Source: Membranipora membranacea (lineage: Eukaryota; Bryozoa; Gymnolaemata; Cheilostomatida; Membraniporidae). From it: a stretch of DNA of 64,000 nt. The translations under genes were made by a program, and so were the position numbers. Below the pieces are notes generated by a model. That model worked only from the letters and a program-made list of their open reading frames with translations. It was not told the origin of the DNA and made no database searches. Every line of letters starts with the position of its first letter. Position 1 is the first letter of the stretch. The stretch lies in NCBI GenBank assembly GCA_914767715.1, contig OU612066.1, positions 37,856,283 to 37,920,282 of the forward strand, read 5' to 3'. Shown one piece after another: positions 11,401 to 24,300 of this stretch.

Positions 11401-14400
11401 TATTAGAAAAAAAAGCGTCTGAAATGAGCACCAAGCACAATAGAGACTTTTGTCAAGCCGATTCTTAAGTAAATTCAATACCAAAATCTCGTTCAAATGC
11501 GCTATTAGGGTGCCTTTTACAAAACAATGTCGATGCAAACTTAATTCAACAACTTCACATGGACTAAGCACAATATTTGGCTAGGTTCTGCAGTAGCTAT
11601 GCAATACATTTACACTGAAAAATTCATAGCATTTCTGGGTAAGAATTATGTTTAGTGTTAGATGTTGCCCCCCCCCCCCCCCTTCTCATCTTTGAGGTAT
11701 TTATGCTTGGTGCTGAAACAGCCTCAAAAAAAGAGGAGAGAAGAGGCTCTTGTGCAACGCTAGGTGTAAATACCTCATAGATGAGAAATGGGGAACAACA
11801 CTATACATCATTTTTTACCCAGAAGTGTTATTTTTTCTGTATAAAAATTTCGCGTAACCATGGCAGAACTAGCTGCCCGAGAATATATTGCTTTGGTATT
11901 TCTTGGTCAGATATAAAGTTGGGTTTTACCAGATACTAAGGATGGGCTCAATACTCAAACTAAGTGATTGAGGACAAATTCTTAAAACCAGCAAGCATCA
12001 AATATGCGACACCAAGTGTTGGGTTCTTGTGTAACACGCTTTGGATGTGTCATATGTGTATCAATATAGGTAAGTTGAACTACGTATTCGAAATCCAAAT
12101 GCAAATGCGACAACATCAGAAGGAAGCAAACATAGTGAATAGTGACAACCAGCGATTAAATGAAGCGAGCCACATTATATAAATCCTTACCATTCACACA
12201 GCTAAAAGGGAAAATTTTGTATATAAGAACAGCCAACACACGGGATACATCAGTGTGAGGACAATGTATGTTGGCACAATTCAATTCATTAACTATTGCC
12301 ATTCTTATTGAGTTTCAGAAGCAAATTTACAACAAAAGTAACCAATATAATCAACGAATTGCGATTTTTCTTCAGTTGTCTGCTAGAGTAGTAAAGAAGA
12401 GGAAAAGAAGCTAGCAAGTTAAAATTGCAAAAGCTGGTAATTTGAATGTTTGTTGGGGAGGTTCAAGTGCGTACCTTTTTGTAAGGAGGATACATCATAT
12501 GAGTCAAAGTCTGGTATATTCAGCATATCGATAAACATGGTGGGAGTTCCGTATATTGTGTCACATCTGAAATATAAAGAAACACAGACTAAATCTTGTA
12601 GATGGAATATTTGGATGAAACATACATGATAAATAATTTTGCTAATCTTGCACCTCCTCTGACAAGTTTTATTAGGGTCCTTGGGATTTGAAAAAGCTCA
12701 GTCATAGGCAGGAGTGCGTGAGGGGTTTTTCTTCTAATATTTTGGCCATGTGTTGACAATTCTGATATTGGAACCTCATTTAGTTATATCTTAGTTCTAA
12801 AGAATTAAATGAGGACACACTTCTCTGACCTACAGCAGGTTTATATTTATGAATTACAAGACTACTTAAAAAAAGAAGATAAAGGTAATCATACCGTTCA
12901 TCTTGTACACTTTTCAGACATGCCGCAGCATCAAATGACTCTGCGGGATAGACGACAGTGGCTCCAGTAACAGCATTCTGTAGTGATCCACACACCATAC
13001 CAAAGCAGTGATACAAAGGCACTGGTACACATATCCTTGTCTTAGGCTTTGTAATGAAATTAATAAATAGTTATATACATGTACACGAAATAGAACATAA
13101 TCAGCTATACTAAAATTACCAAATGATCGTTCTAGGCAAACTAAGAGGACACAATTTCTCTGGTAATCGATACTTGTACACAAACTTGTTCAAGATAATC
13201 CTTTGATTCAACATTAGACCGGTTGATGTTGTGTGTTGATATACTCAAATGGTTGAGATTAATATATGGAGAATGGTGTTTGTGTTCTATATACTAAAGT
13301 AATGCAGATTATCAGCAGCGTTACGAGAGCAACATCAATGAGACAGCATGAAGAAATTAACAGATGAACAAAAGTGGTTTCTGAGCTTAAAGGGCAACCA
13401 AGGTTTCAAACATGTTCTCATTGATTGATAGCAGATTGCACCTTCTGCATATAGGAAAATAGGGAAAAAGACCAAATCTAATTCGGATGATTATTCAGCC
13501 AGAGTTATTGGGAAACATTTCATCCATCAGGTACTCAAACTCAGCTAAAATAGAATACCACAGAGCAGTTTCCTGTTCCTGTTATTATTTAGCCTGTACT
13601 CTATCATCATAACAGCAATGTCTTGGAACCTCCCCTAAATTGAAGTGTTACCCAGCTTAGAGTCAGCAACTACTTTGAGTTTTGCGTCGCGTAATGCACA
13701 AAGCTGATGCTGTCTAGCACATAATTTACTACCCATTAATGCATCGCGGCGAAACCTTGGTTGCCCTTTAAGGGGACATGCAGGTTGATTTGAAATTTTT
13801 GAACCGGTGGGGGTATCTGCTTGAAATTTGGAGTGTGCAAAGTGCTCTATTTCCTCATCGCTTATTCCAATTTTCATAAGTTTCGAACTAAAACTTTTGA
13901 AGAAAATTATATTTTTGTCCAAATATTTTTCATTTTTATACGAGCCTAGGCCAGGGTAAAACCATCCCACACCATCAAACTCAGTCTTAAAATGAAGCTA
14001 AGAGCTAGTTCTACTAAATAAGCGCGGCAGAATTTGGCATAAGTTTCCCAGAAGAAAATATTTGAAGAAAATGACATTTTGATAAATCTTATCTGATCGT
14101 ACCCCATCACATCAAGCATAGCATCCATAATACTGTTCTTATCACAAATGTGTTACGCTCATTGACTTTGTCTCGAAATTCTGACCCAGCAAATGCAACG
14201 ACTTTCAGCTACAAAACCTTCTTAGCTTTTATCACTCGTAATAAAGGCACAAAAAAGGTCAAACATTTGACTGGGAGAAAATTGAAGTCAAAGTCTACCA
14301 ATGCCTAGCAATACAGTTTGCCATCTCCGAATTTGTATATTACCATTCCTAAATGGTGTCACAGTTACCAAAGGAAGCACAACGACCTCCAAAATTGGCA

Positions 14401-17400
14401 TATAATACATTGGGCAAACAACTCCAAATTAATAATTATTAATATTATGAAAATATATACTAATACTTTACAAAATGAATTTCTTTAGAATTTTCTTGTG
14501 CATTATGCTTTGAGATGGGTGTGTAGAGGTATGGGAAAGGGGGTAATAGTCACATTTAGCTATTTATATCAAACAAATGAATGTCACAGCCTTGTTCACA
14601 ACAATTTTCTGTATCAGAAACTTTAAAAAACTTATTATTTATAAAAAAAAACTATTTTGCACAAAACCGACTTGCATCTCCCCTTAAAATAGCAAACAAC
14701 CATAAAAGTTATATTTTGATATTTGATGCGTAATGATTTACTCTTTCTAAACTTGTATGTTAGAAACAAATATTAAATTAGAAAATTTAAATTATTTTAA
14801 TAGCAAACTCTCTTCCACCATTTTGTTTCAGTATCAGGCATACCCATTATGATTGGCCAAGTGTTAATACTCTCAAAATAAATGTATTGCTGGAACATTT
14901 TGATGTAGAAAATTATTTGTTTCTGGAATTAACGCAGCTATCTTTCGTTTGTTTTAATCTAATACATAAACAGGCATGTCAATTGAAAAATCATCTACAA
15001 AAACAATGTTTTTGCCTGCAATAAAAAAAAATTACGCTTTTCTATGAGATTATAAACAAAACATAGCTTCCCAATTTAATTCAGTTTTTTTGAAGCCATA
15101 GGGGTTTAGGGGCTGCTGACCGCCCTGCGGTGCAGAACCGGAGCTTATACCTAGGATTTTCATTGTTGAGTATGCTGCCTATCTGTGAAAGTAAATTGCA
15201 AGTGGATTCATAACTAGTGGTGCCAGGGTTGTATGCCACTTTAAGGCCTACATATTGTTTAAGTCAATTTAGTTTAGCACTTCATTTTTCAGCTCGCACC
15301 CATTTCATAGCACTTAATTCCCTCCTATGATTAAGTTTGATTCACAGTTAGGAGCTTACTGCAGAGTTAATATATTATGTTACCCCTATGGTTTACTGGA
15401 TAAAATATGCTTACAGTTTCCTTCATCAAAAAGAGGGCAACTCCAAATACATCCATGTTTGATAAGGCAGTATAAAAGAATATTATTCTAAACCATCTGG
15501 TTTGTTTTGAATCTGCCAATCTTACGTATACCTACCTCTTTGTGGTAATTCATTCGGAGACCAACGAATCTTGCATTGTTGAGTATGTTGTGATGTGTAA
15601 GTGTAGCACCTTTAGGGTTACCTGTTGTTCCCTAAAAAAAATCATATGAAAGTAAATTAGGAACTCTGTAAATAGAGTGATTTTTAATAGTGTGGCTAAA
15701 TGTTTCGTTATATTCTTGTTCCATTGGAACAGATTGTGGCCGGTAAAAAGCTACCGAAAAAATTATCAAATGAAAGCTTTGATTTGATTTCAGGTCAGTA
15801 GAAATCTTATTATAAAGAGAAGATTCAAAGCATAAATAGACCAAATCAGGCAGAAATCCAAAGAAATCTAGTATCATGAGGTTATGATGTTATAACTGAC
15901 CTTATTTAGTAGCCAATGCGTTGGCTCTGATTAGCTGGATTGGTCTTTCTCACCAAACAACCAATAACATCAGGGCCAACACATTGGCTACTTACTTACT
16001 TACTTAGAGTACATTCTGTGTTTGCATCCCATTTATTGGAACAACTCTGGGGATATGGAAGGGCATGCTGACTTAATCATAACTCTCAGATAATGATTAA
16101 GTCTGTAAAAACTAGTGATGGCTAAGTCTTGGTCCCGGTCTCGTGAGACTCTTCCCATTGAGACATTGTCTCTGTCTCGTGGGACAGGCACTCTTGATAT
16201 GTGTCGAGACTTGTCCATTTTAAACACCTTTTTTTTTGGCACGGTTTTTGGGTTTTTTGAAACAAAAAAAACTGTGGCCGCGTGATATGGCTATAGCAGA
16301 GTATAGTGCCCCCCCCCCCTAATGTTTATTCAAAGCCCAGACTGATGTAATATCCAAATTAATACAATCATTTCTGTATCATATTCAATTTGTAGATTTC
16401 AATAAAGTGGAAGTTTTCAATTTTATCAGCATGTCTTGGTCTCGTATCGAATTTTGTTGCTGTCTCGGTCTCGTCCTGTCTCACCAAAATCTGACAATTT
16501 GCCATCTGCACTGTATGTAAAAAAAAAATTGAACTTACAGATGTGAACTGGATGTTGATTGGCTGATCAAAGTGTAATTTATCAGATATCTCAGATATCT
16601 CAGTATGATGTGTATCTTTACCTAGCTCTAACAGTTCATCAAAAGTCATCGCACCTCTACAAGTACACAGATATAACAGTGTTCAAGATCAAAACTAAAG
16701 AGAATTCCACTCTGTTTAGTTTGAAATAATGGAGAGCGTGGACAAGAGCGATCGCAACAATAAATTAACTATAAAAATCACTGTTATTGTCCACATGAAT
16801 ACAATTTTAAGTTTTCATAGTTCCAGCCTGGTATGGTGATCTGGGACCTCTTAATTACTATCATGGGTATATATGGTAGCTGATGTGATAGCTATATAGA
16901 GCAATAAGTAACCGTGTTATCAAGAGGTGGGTACATTAAAAGAATGCATGTTTAGAGAACTTTTTATAGTATTCTCTGATATCAATAACAACTTTGCTCT
17001 GGGATTGTGAAAACTCCTTAGAACGAATATATCTCATCCTTCTGAGCTATGTTTCGTTGGTTTGTGGATTTTGCTGAAATTGGTGGTTAATATAAAAAAA
17101 AACCTGCTCTGGGCTAGTGGAAAATCTATTGAATGTGGATAGCTGTCATTTTCTCGAATCCAGAGAACACAAGTAGAAGAGTTAGAATCAATACCAGTGT
17201 GGATTATGTTTTTGATCTTGAGATTCACCATTGATACATCAAATACACAAATGGTTGATTTGAGGCTTTGGCGCCGGATCGATAAACCAACAATCCACTA
17301 TAGATGTGTGAGACTTTGTTATTGTTCTGCAAAGATGTGTTACTGCAAACAACCAGATATCAACTCTAACCATACAGTAAATCTCCTCAAAAATAAGCTT

Positions 17401-20400
17401 GACACCTATTTGCTCTGGCTGCTTTATCAGGCACCTTTGTTTGATCTGGAGTTTGAGGTAAACTGGATGGTTGATTTCTCATCTAAATGCAAATATTATG
17501 CAAATTATAACAAAGGTGACTGTTGCTTCTAGTTCTTTTTCATACTTCATAGGCTATTATATGTATTAAACACACAAAAAATATTGCCAGTTTTGCGCAG
17601 AGCTATTTTAAGATATGATAACTCCCTAGTACCAGGTCTGTGTAAGCAGGGAGGGTGGGGGTATATCCTACCCTCCCTGGTGTAAGATATTGACATACTA
17701 TACTAATTTATCATCCATCTAAATTATCCAGCCGATCAGATAGATAGATCACCATTCAGTGTATTCATTTTATTATCATTGCCCAGCTGTGAAACCTTAC
17801 CAAATGACCAACTAGCCAGTCCAATGCAAACTCATTCTGCCACTTGTTGCATAATAACAGGCAATGAAAGCTGATAAACTGATAAAGGAAGATTGAAAAT
17901 GAGTACTAAGTCATTCATATTTATCATCTTTCTCACCTCTAGTTCATAGGGAGTGAGATATGGACAACAGAATAACCATCAAAATTGTTATCAGTATACT
18001 ATCAGACACTATAATCACTACAGGTCAGAGAAATCAGAGAAATGATACTCACGGTTTTCTCTCTTCACCCATCATCACTACAGTCCTTAGATCAGGTAAC
18101 CTGTAACCACAGCAGAAAACAGAGATGTAGGAAAACAAGATCAAACTAGATCAAGCTAGATCTGTGGAGAGAAACAAATTTCAGGATGGCAATGACTGAC
18201 GATTCATTGAATTTGAAGCAAAAGTATCAAAATCACTTTATTTTTTTATATATCCCGATATAATACATTACTGTATTTAGTTTTGTTCGGGCAGGTCAAC
18301 TGCAACCAAAACAATCTTAGCGCTCAAACAACTGGTTCGGAGGAGTAAGTTGCATTTGTACATCCCATCTGAATCCACAAAAAAACCTTCATATGCTAGC
18401 TGAGGGCTATCCATCTATACAGCAGGAATCACCTATTTGCAGTAACTTCTCAAACATTGGATCCATTTTACAATGCCAAACCACAGCATTGGCAAGCTCC
18501 AGCTTGTTAGATACAATGTTATTATGTCACAGACCATTACTAAGCACTCTCAATAAAACTGTCTCCTTTACTTGCTAAGATGTTTGTATGGCCAACTCAA
18601 ACCTTATCTCTTCAACCTCAAATAGGTAAACATGCTATGAGCTATGAGCTAACACATAACCAGGATATATCCTTACTCTGTCATGTTATCAAAGATTATA
18701 AATGATGTTATTCAGTAGGTGGTATGAGCACAAACCAGTTCAATCTAGTATACTAGTAAGATATCTGTGATATAAGGTAATGCCATGATGCGTTGATTCA
18801 AACAAAAAACTACACAACTATATATGTGAACCATGCACCTAACAAACACCGTGGATAAACAAATCAAGCTGCACTGAGATTTCATATTCAAGGCCTCACA
18901 TGCCATAATACTGTGACAATGTGACAACATGACCACCTGGAAGTTGTAGCCTATAGTCTATACTAATAATTGAGTGCTTTGGAAATTTTGTACGCAGCTA
19001 TTGAGAGCTATGATGATAAACATTTATAACTATAGTTGTATGTTTATGGCTATGACATACCGATGTCTATGTAAGCTCTGACCTACCGATGACTATGTAG
19101 TTGACCAGGTGAGCATCGTGATAATTCAGGGCATAAATCGAATAGCATCTCATAGTAGTTTGAAGTTTTCAGTCTCTCCGCCATAACCAGACAGCTAACT
19201 CCAACTTTCTGCAGCGCGTACTCAAGCTCTCCCACTCTGTATGCTGGGTTAATGTTCACCTAAAATGTGAATATTAACCGTTACTAATAAGAGAGGGTAG
19301 ACATTCTCAGCTATAACCTTGACATGAGTAAGCTTAGATATATCCTGATCATCAATAGGAAATGTGTTTGTCATCTATGGTGAGATAAAGACTACAGAGT
19401 GAACTTGGATTAAAAGATTATCTAATCTGAAATAGTAATAAGAGAGTGGGTGGCTTATGTATTACCGTATCGTGTTAGACAAAAATGGGAAGTGACTCTG
19501 CGAAGGTTATTTGTCCTGTCAATGCAAGCATTCAACATAGTGATACAATGAGCTTTGTTGCTTTGAGTTGAGTTAAGTCTCACTGACCAGAATCAAACCT
19601 AGCTGTGCTGTAGCAAACTGTGTGATGACCCATTCTATCCTGTTAGGGCTCCAGATACCCACTCTGTCTCCTTTTTTCAGACCAAGGGATATAAAACCTG
19701 CAGACATATCGTCCATCTACAAAGTTAGACATAGATAAACTCTGACTGAAATCTATAGGATTGAGGAATTATAGCTACATTTGCCGAACCACAAAATTAT
19801 CCTCTAGTAATTTGATACATCACAAATAATACCTGAAATTCTTGTTACGGGATTGAGATGTTTTGTACCTAATCTCTTCTGAGTGTTATTACCTTTAAAA
19901 CAATTTTCTGATGTACAAAAACTAACCTTGCTTTGATTTATGACGAAATGACAAAATAACTTCCTGGAATTTAAACTTTACCTACCTTTTTCTTGAATTG
20001 CTCATACGTAAGTCTAGCTCCTGATTGGGAGAACACGATCATGTCTTTATCGGCATTTCTCTCGACTTGTCGAGTGAAACTCTCACCGATTGTTGTCCCG
20101 ATGAGTTCATGATCGCTCCTTGCACTGACGTAACTGATACCAGATGATACAGAAGCTGTGCCTACACAGGTGGTTGTGTGTAAGTGCCTGAAAGTAGGAA
20201 AGATATGGATGAACGATGCAGGAAACCTGCATTAAACATAATAATTGTAGTTATAATGAAGCGAATACTTTCAGTAAGCCTATAGATTTCCTTTCCTACC
20301 ATTTTCTTCAATACTTCCAAGAGATTTGAAGGCAGCCTCTGACATGTATTATCATGAATACAAGCATAAGACAAAATCGAAATCAGAATCAATCTAGAAA

Positions 20401-20846
20401 CAATCACTCAACATCTAACATTCAAAACTATGTCCCTTGGGTTCACCTTTCTCTGTCACACATCAAAACAAGTGCTACCAACTTGTATGTTCATCCGGAT
20501 AGGCCTACTACCTCCCTGCTTTCAGTCACCACGCATAGATCTGAACGGGCATTGTTTGATGGGCACCCACTAGTTTTTTCAAGAGGCAATGGCAGTAAGA
20601 GCCATTTATTCGCAGATCAAGTCCCAGGCATAGGCAATTGTAGGTTATCTACACTCACAATGAACGGATGACCAATCATTTACAAATTATTGTACCCCTC
20701 ATCCATCCCTAACACTTTACTCAGTCTGTTGTTCAGAATTACCTTGCATTACTAAATCCAGCATTGCTAACACCTGGAGTAGGTCTCCTTCTGATTAGAA
20801 GCCTGTTGAGCTTCAACTGCTGTGTCCTGCAAACTGAGGCAGCCAT
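8490..20846 (-). CDS. ACSF2: acyl-CoA synthetase family member 2-like, copy B (complete, 611 aa)
   Basis: Fifteen exons, 5' to 3': 20846-20743, 20187-19986, 19716-19588, 19259-19087, 18100-18053, 16656-16539, 15631-15536, 13046-12895, 12566-12475, 11337-11261, 10735-10628, 10250-10102, 9546-9398, 8940-8837, 8624-8490. They sum to 1836 bp, 611 residues plus stop, close to human ACSF2 (615). Residues 1-35 are rich in Arg, Ser and Leu with no acidic residue, a mitochondrial presequence pattern. The P-loop [11 protein letters not shown] is at about 256-266, YGSTE at about 400, the YHTGD Asp at 483, RGGENIYP at about 509-516 and the A10 catalytic Lys at 590. The enzyme ligates fatty acid to CoA using ATP. 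It shares a 549-bp divergent intergenic region with CPSF6. The exon 4 donor was set at 19087, not 19106, because only that keeps the frame and yields the family's RLPDL motif. Confidence 0.95.
10411..10538. mobile_element. 128-bp hairpin element with 6-bp direct repeat CCATCA
   Basis: The whole segment folds on itself: ends ACTAGTTCAAGC and GCTTAAACTAG, with a perfect core of two 22-nt arms around a GG loop at 10452-10497. CCATCA occurs immediately on both sides (10405-10410 and 10539-10544). It is a non-coding miniature inverted-repeat element in an ACSF2 copy B intron. Confidence 0.75.
10853..10971. repeat. 17-bp minisatellite, 7 copies
   Basis: Seven head-to-tail copies of GATTGGTCCGTGTCACT with only C/T variation at one position, within an ACSF2 copy B intron. 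Confidence 0.9.
11630..11827. mobile_element. imperfect inverted-repeat element, about 200 bp
   Basis: Ends are CATTTCTGGGTAA and the reverse complement of CACTTCTGGGTAA, and pairing continues to TTCTCATCT.TGAGGTATTTA inside. A long poly-C run interrupts the left arm. I found no convincing target duplication, so the exact ends are approximate. It lies in an ACSF2 copy B intron. Confidence 0.55.
13391..13767. mobile_element. TTAA-flanked miniature element A
   Basis: Terminal inverted repeats AGGGCAACCAAGGTTTC, perfect over 17 bp, with TTAA on both sides (13387-13390 and 13768-13771). TTAA duplication is typical of piggyBac and Kolobok superfamilies. The 377-bp interior is non-coding. Confidence 0.7.
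13772..14683. mobile_element. TTAA-flanked element B, adjacent to A
   Basis: The left end GGGGACATGCAGGTTGATTT is inverted, imperfectly, at the right end as GGGGAGATGCAAGTCGGTTT. The element is flanked by TTAA at 13768-13771 (shared with element A) and 14684-14687. The AT-rich 912-bp interior has no recognisable transposase. Confidence 0.55.
15909..15991. mobile_element. small palindromic repeat, copy 1
   Basis: Arms GTAGCCAATGYGTTGGCYCT face each other around a short loop. A second copy with matching arms lies at 37133-37209, so this is a dispersed miniature inverted repeat. It is in an ACSF2 copy B intron. Confidence 0.6.
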
Positions 20847-21395
20847 GCTCACTGACTGATGAATGGTTGAATGATGATGTTGAGGAAATTTACTGACTTG
20901 CCGATTAAGCTTTCCTTTAATTATAAATTATTGGTTAGAGGATACCTGAAGTGCACAGATTTACAGGCTGGGTTTTGCACAAAGTCTCAATAATCAACTA
21001 ACCAATGAATTAATTGTTCAAACAGACAAAGTCCACACTCTCCTCACTGACAGACTTTTTTAAGTCATTGCAGCAAAGTGAAACTACAGCATGAGAATCT
21101 GGTAAATTTCCCAGGGTAGTAGTAGATAATCTAAAGAGTTTGTTGCAGAGTTTGTGGGTGCTTCGCAGGATACCCACTGTCAACAACACAGATTCTTATA
21201 GAATATCTGGTTATCTATTGAATAGACCGTATTTAGATCCTTAAGTATATCGAAAATTTGACTGGAAAATATATTATTCTCAAGGAATTTAACCATCGAC
21301 TAATCCCGTCAGCGGTTCTCACCGATGTTTATACAGAATAAGCAAGGAATGATATACTGAATAATCTGAATGAAAAAACAAATTGAGCAATAATC
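20847..21395. promoter_or_regulatory. divergent promoter region, ACSF2 copy B and CPSF6
   Basis: 549 bp separate the two start codons, which point away from each other. No clear TATA box pair is visible. The arrangement implies a shared or back-to-back promoter; this is inferred from gene order only. Confidence 0.5.
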
Positions 21396-24300
21396 ATGGC
21401 AGCTGAAGCAGATATTGATATTTATGATGCCATTGAAGAAGACTTTACACAGGTAAGCATGTACCTTAAACTTCAGTTGGATAGTAATATAGTTATACAT
21501 ATTCTACCTATTTTCAGCGGAGAAAACCAATAGTAATGCTTCTTGTAAATTAATTGTGTCTCTCCTTGGTCTGGACTTGGAGTTATATTTTTATACCTAG
21601 TACCCATGGGCCCCTGGGACTTACATGTCCTTACTTTGCCAATGTCCACTATCAACCACCCAAAAAACACCAAACAGGGTAAGACACAAAATTTTTTTTG
21701 TTTACAACCTACCTTGAAATCTCTCACACTAACTCACTCATCCTTCCTCTTTAATTTGCTTCAGGTTTCTAGCACAAACAGAGCTGACTTTATGGACCAG
21801 AGAAAAACATACTTTTACAAAATTCACCAAAAACCTGAGTAGGCTGAAATGGCTGCATGAGTATTGACATCCCCACATGATTATTGTACTTTTTTTTTTA
21901 TTTCACTAAATCGGTTCTTTTTACACTCATATATATATGATTTCTCATTGTTTATTAGAAGCTTAAAAATAAATGAATATAATTTAGAACTCATATATGA
22001 GTGTAAAAAGAACCAATTTAGTGAAATAAAAAAAAAGTACAATAATCATGTGGGGATGTCATTACTCATGCATGCAGCCATTTCAGCCTACTCAGATTTT
22101 TTTGAATTTTGTAGAAGTATTTTTTTCTCTGGTCCGTAAAGTCAGCTCTGTTTGTTGCTAGAAACTTCAAACCTGAAGCAAATGAAAGAGGAAGGATGAG
22201 TGAGTTAGTGTGAGAAATTTCAAGGTAGGTTGTAAACAAAAAAATTTTTGTGTCTTACCCTGTTTGGTGTTTTTTGGGTGGTTGATAGTGAACATTGGCA
22301 AAGTAAAGACATGTAAGTCCCAGGGGCCCATGCTAGTACCTACTATCCGAAATCCTATCTTAATACTTACAATTTTTGCATCAGTGTTTTTTCCTTCATT
22401 TGATAGAACTTATATTGTTTGAAGTTGGTTTGTTTTTGAATGAAATTGGAGATGTCTGTGTTCTCCTGGTTGATGGTAATAGATCAGATACAGCACAGAG
22501 ATTATTATCTCTCTCTCTCTCTCTCTCCTGACTCTACTTTCTAGTCCTCCTTCTAGCTTTTTCAGTGAGTGAGGCGTACCTTAAAATTGTTCATTTCACA
22601 TAGTTATAATCATGTACCTCCTAACCGGCATCATCATCCTTAAGGCATCATCTCACATGCGTACATAGCCAGCGAGGCTAACCACTCTAAGCATAAATGA
22701 TTTTTCTATTAATCTCAGGAACACGAGGAAGAGTTGTTGAATGGGACTGGAAGTGGCGGAGCTAACAATGCAAGTATCAACAATGATGACGGTGCAGATT
22801 TATATGATGACGTTCTTACCACAACTGTAAAGCAGGAAGTTAAAGAGGTAAATAGGCCTAGGGCCTAAATCGATGATGGATCTAATGTCCTGTTCTATTT
22901 TGTCCTGTTCGTTGAATCTAATATTGTATTAGTTTTGGTTTTCAGACACCCCCATAGCATAGGCCAATGTTGTCCTGACAGAAAGCCAAACTCATAATAA
23001 AATGTCAGTTTCTGCCTATCGTAAGTTGAAGATTTCTGCTTAAACAACTGCAGCCACTCAGGGAAATATGCGCTCCTTAGATTCTGTGTAGCTCAAAAAT
23101 ATCTAATCAAGGATTAAATGTCACTATCGTCACATAGGCAAATAATTTACACACACTGGTCGCCAAAATCAGGGAATGAAATAAAAGCACTAGGTGATGG
23201 CGTCATTATTGTCTACTCTACTAGTAAGACTAGTAAGCTAGATGATCAATTTCATAACCTGATTTTGATTGTCAGCTTGTGCAAATTATTTGACCATAAG
23301 GTGACAATGCTGAGATTGCAGCCTCATTTTGTTAGTTGAGAGCTATAAGCACACATTTGCCTGAGTGGCAGCAGTAGTTTCAAAGCTCCTCACAACAAGC
23401 CCAAGCATAAGTCTATGGCCCGTTTGAGCTAGGTTGAGCTGAGTTTTCACCGCGCTGTTGGCCTTGGAAAATTGTGTCGATGATCAAGAGAATGAGCTCA
23501 AACTTGGTCACCTGGTTATATGTGCATCTTGTATTGTCCTAGTTCAGTAAAGATCAGCCCATGGAAACATTGTGATTACTAACAAAGACCAAATATGTAT
23601 ATGTGATCTTAGATTGAGAAGAATGGGAGTGGAGATCACATAGACAGTGCATCTAATGACGGCTCATCTCACACTCCTGTCACTACTACTATAATGAGCG
23701 ATACAGCTAAACAATATCAGAGAAGGTGGCAAGTCTACATATCTAATCTCACATGGGTATGTAACAGAGTCATATATTCACACCGAGTCATATTCATATA
23801 AAGTTGAATTTATGTTTCTGTGCTATCAAAACAGTAATTATGCTAACTGCTAGTCTTATGCTCTACTTGAATGTCATGATTCAGGATTACCCAGGTATAC
23901 TTAGTTTTATCTTACACAATGTTCATGGTAGCCTAATGGTTTACTATCCTTCTCATCTCTCATGACAAGATACTCGTGTTTCACTGAATAAAGAGACTCA
24001 GTTTAGAACAAATCTGCATTAGTCATATTTTGGTCTGCAAAACTTTGAAAGGGAAACACTGAGTCCTTCATCGCAAAATAGACAAACATTTGGTGCTGGA
24101 TAATTTCATTTTGCCTTTCACGTCATGCCCTCGCGTGTATTGGAATTCCTAGTAAGACCTTGCCTTTACATTTAATTCACTTCAGTCACACCCGGTGATC
24201 ACTCTTGTTCAGTATGAGACTCGACCGACGATCTGACACAAGATAACCTGATGATTTTATTTTTCCAGTGGACAAATGACATAGATGTGACACAGGCGTG

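Noticed and set aside
13635-13970. Minus-strand ORF of 111 codons across the TTAA elements
   Set aside because: Spans the boundary of two elements and has no recognisable domain.
16110-16500. Repeated GGTCTCGT/GTCTCG motifs, possible transposon ends
   Set aside because: Orientation and spacing are irregular and no target duplication is seen.
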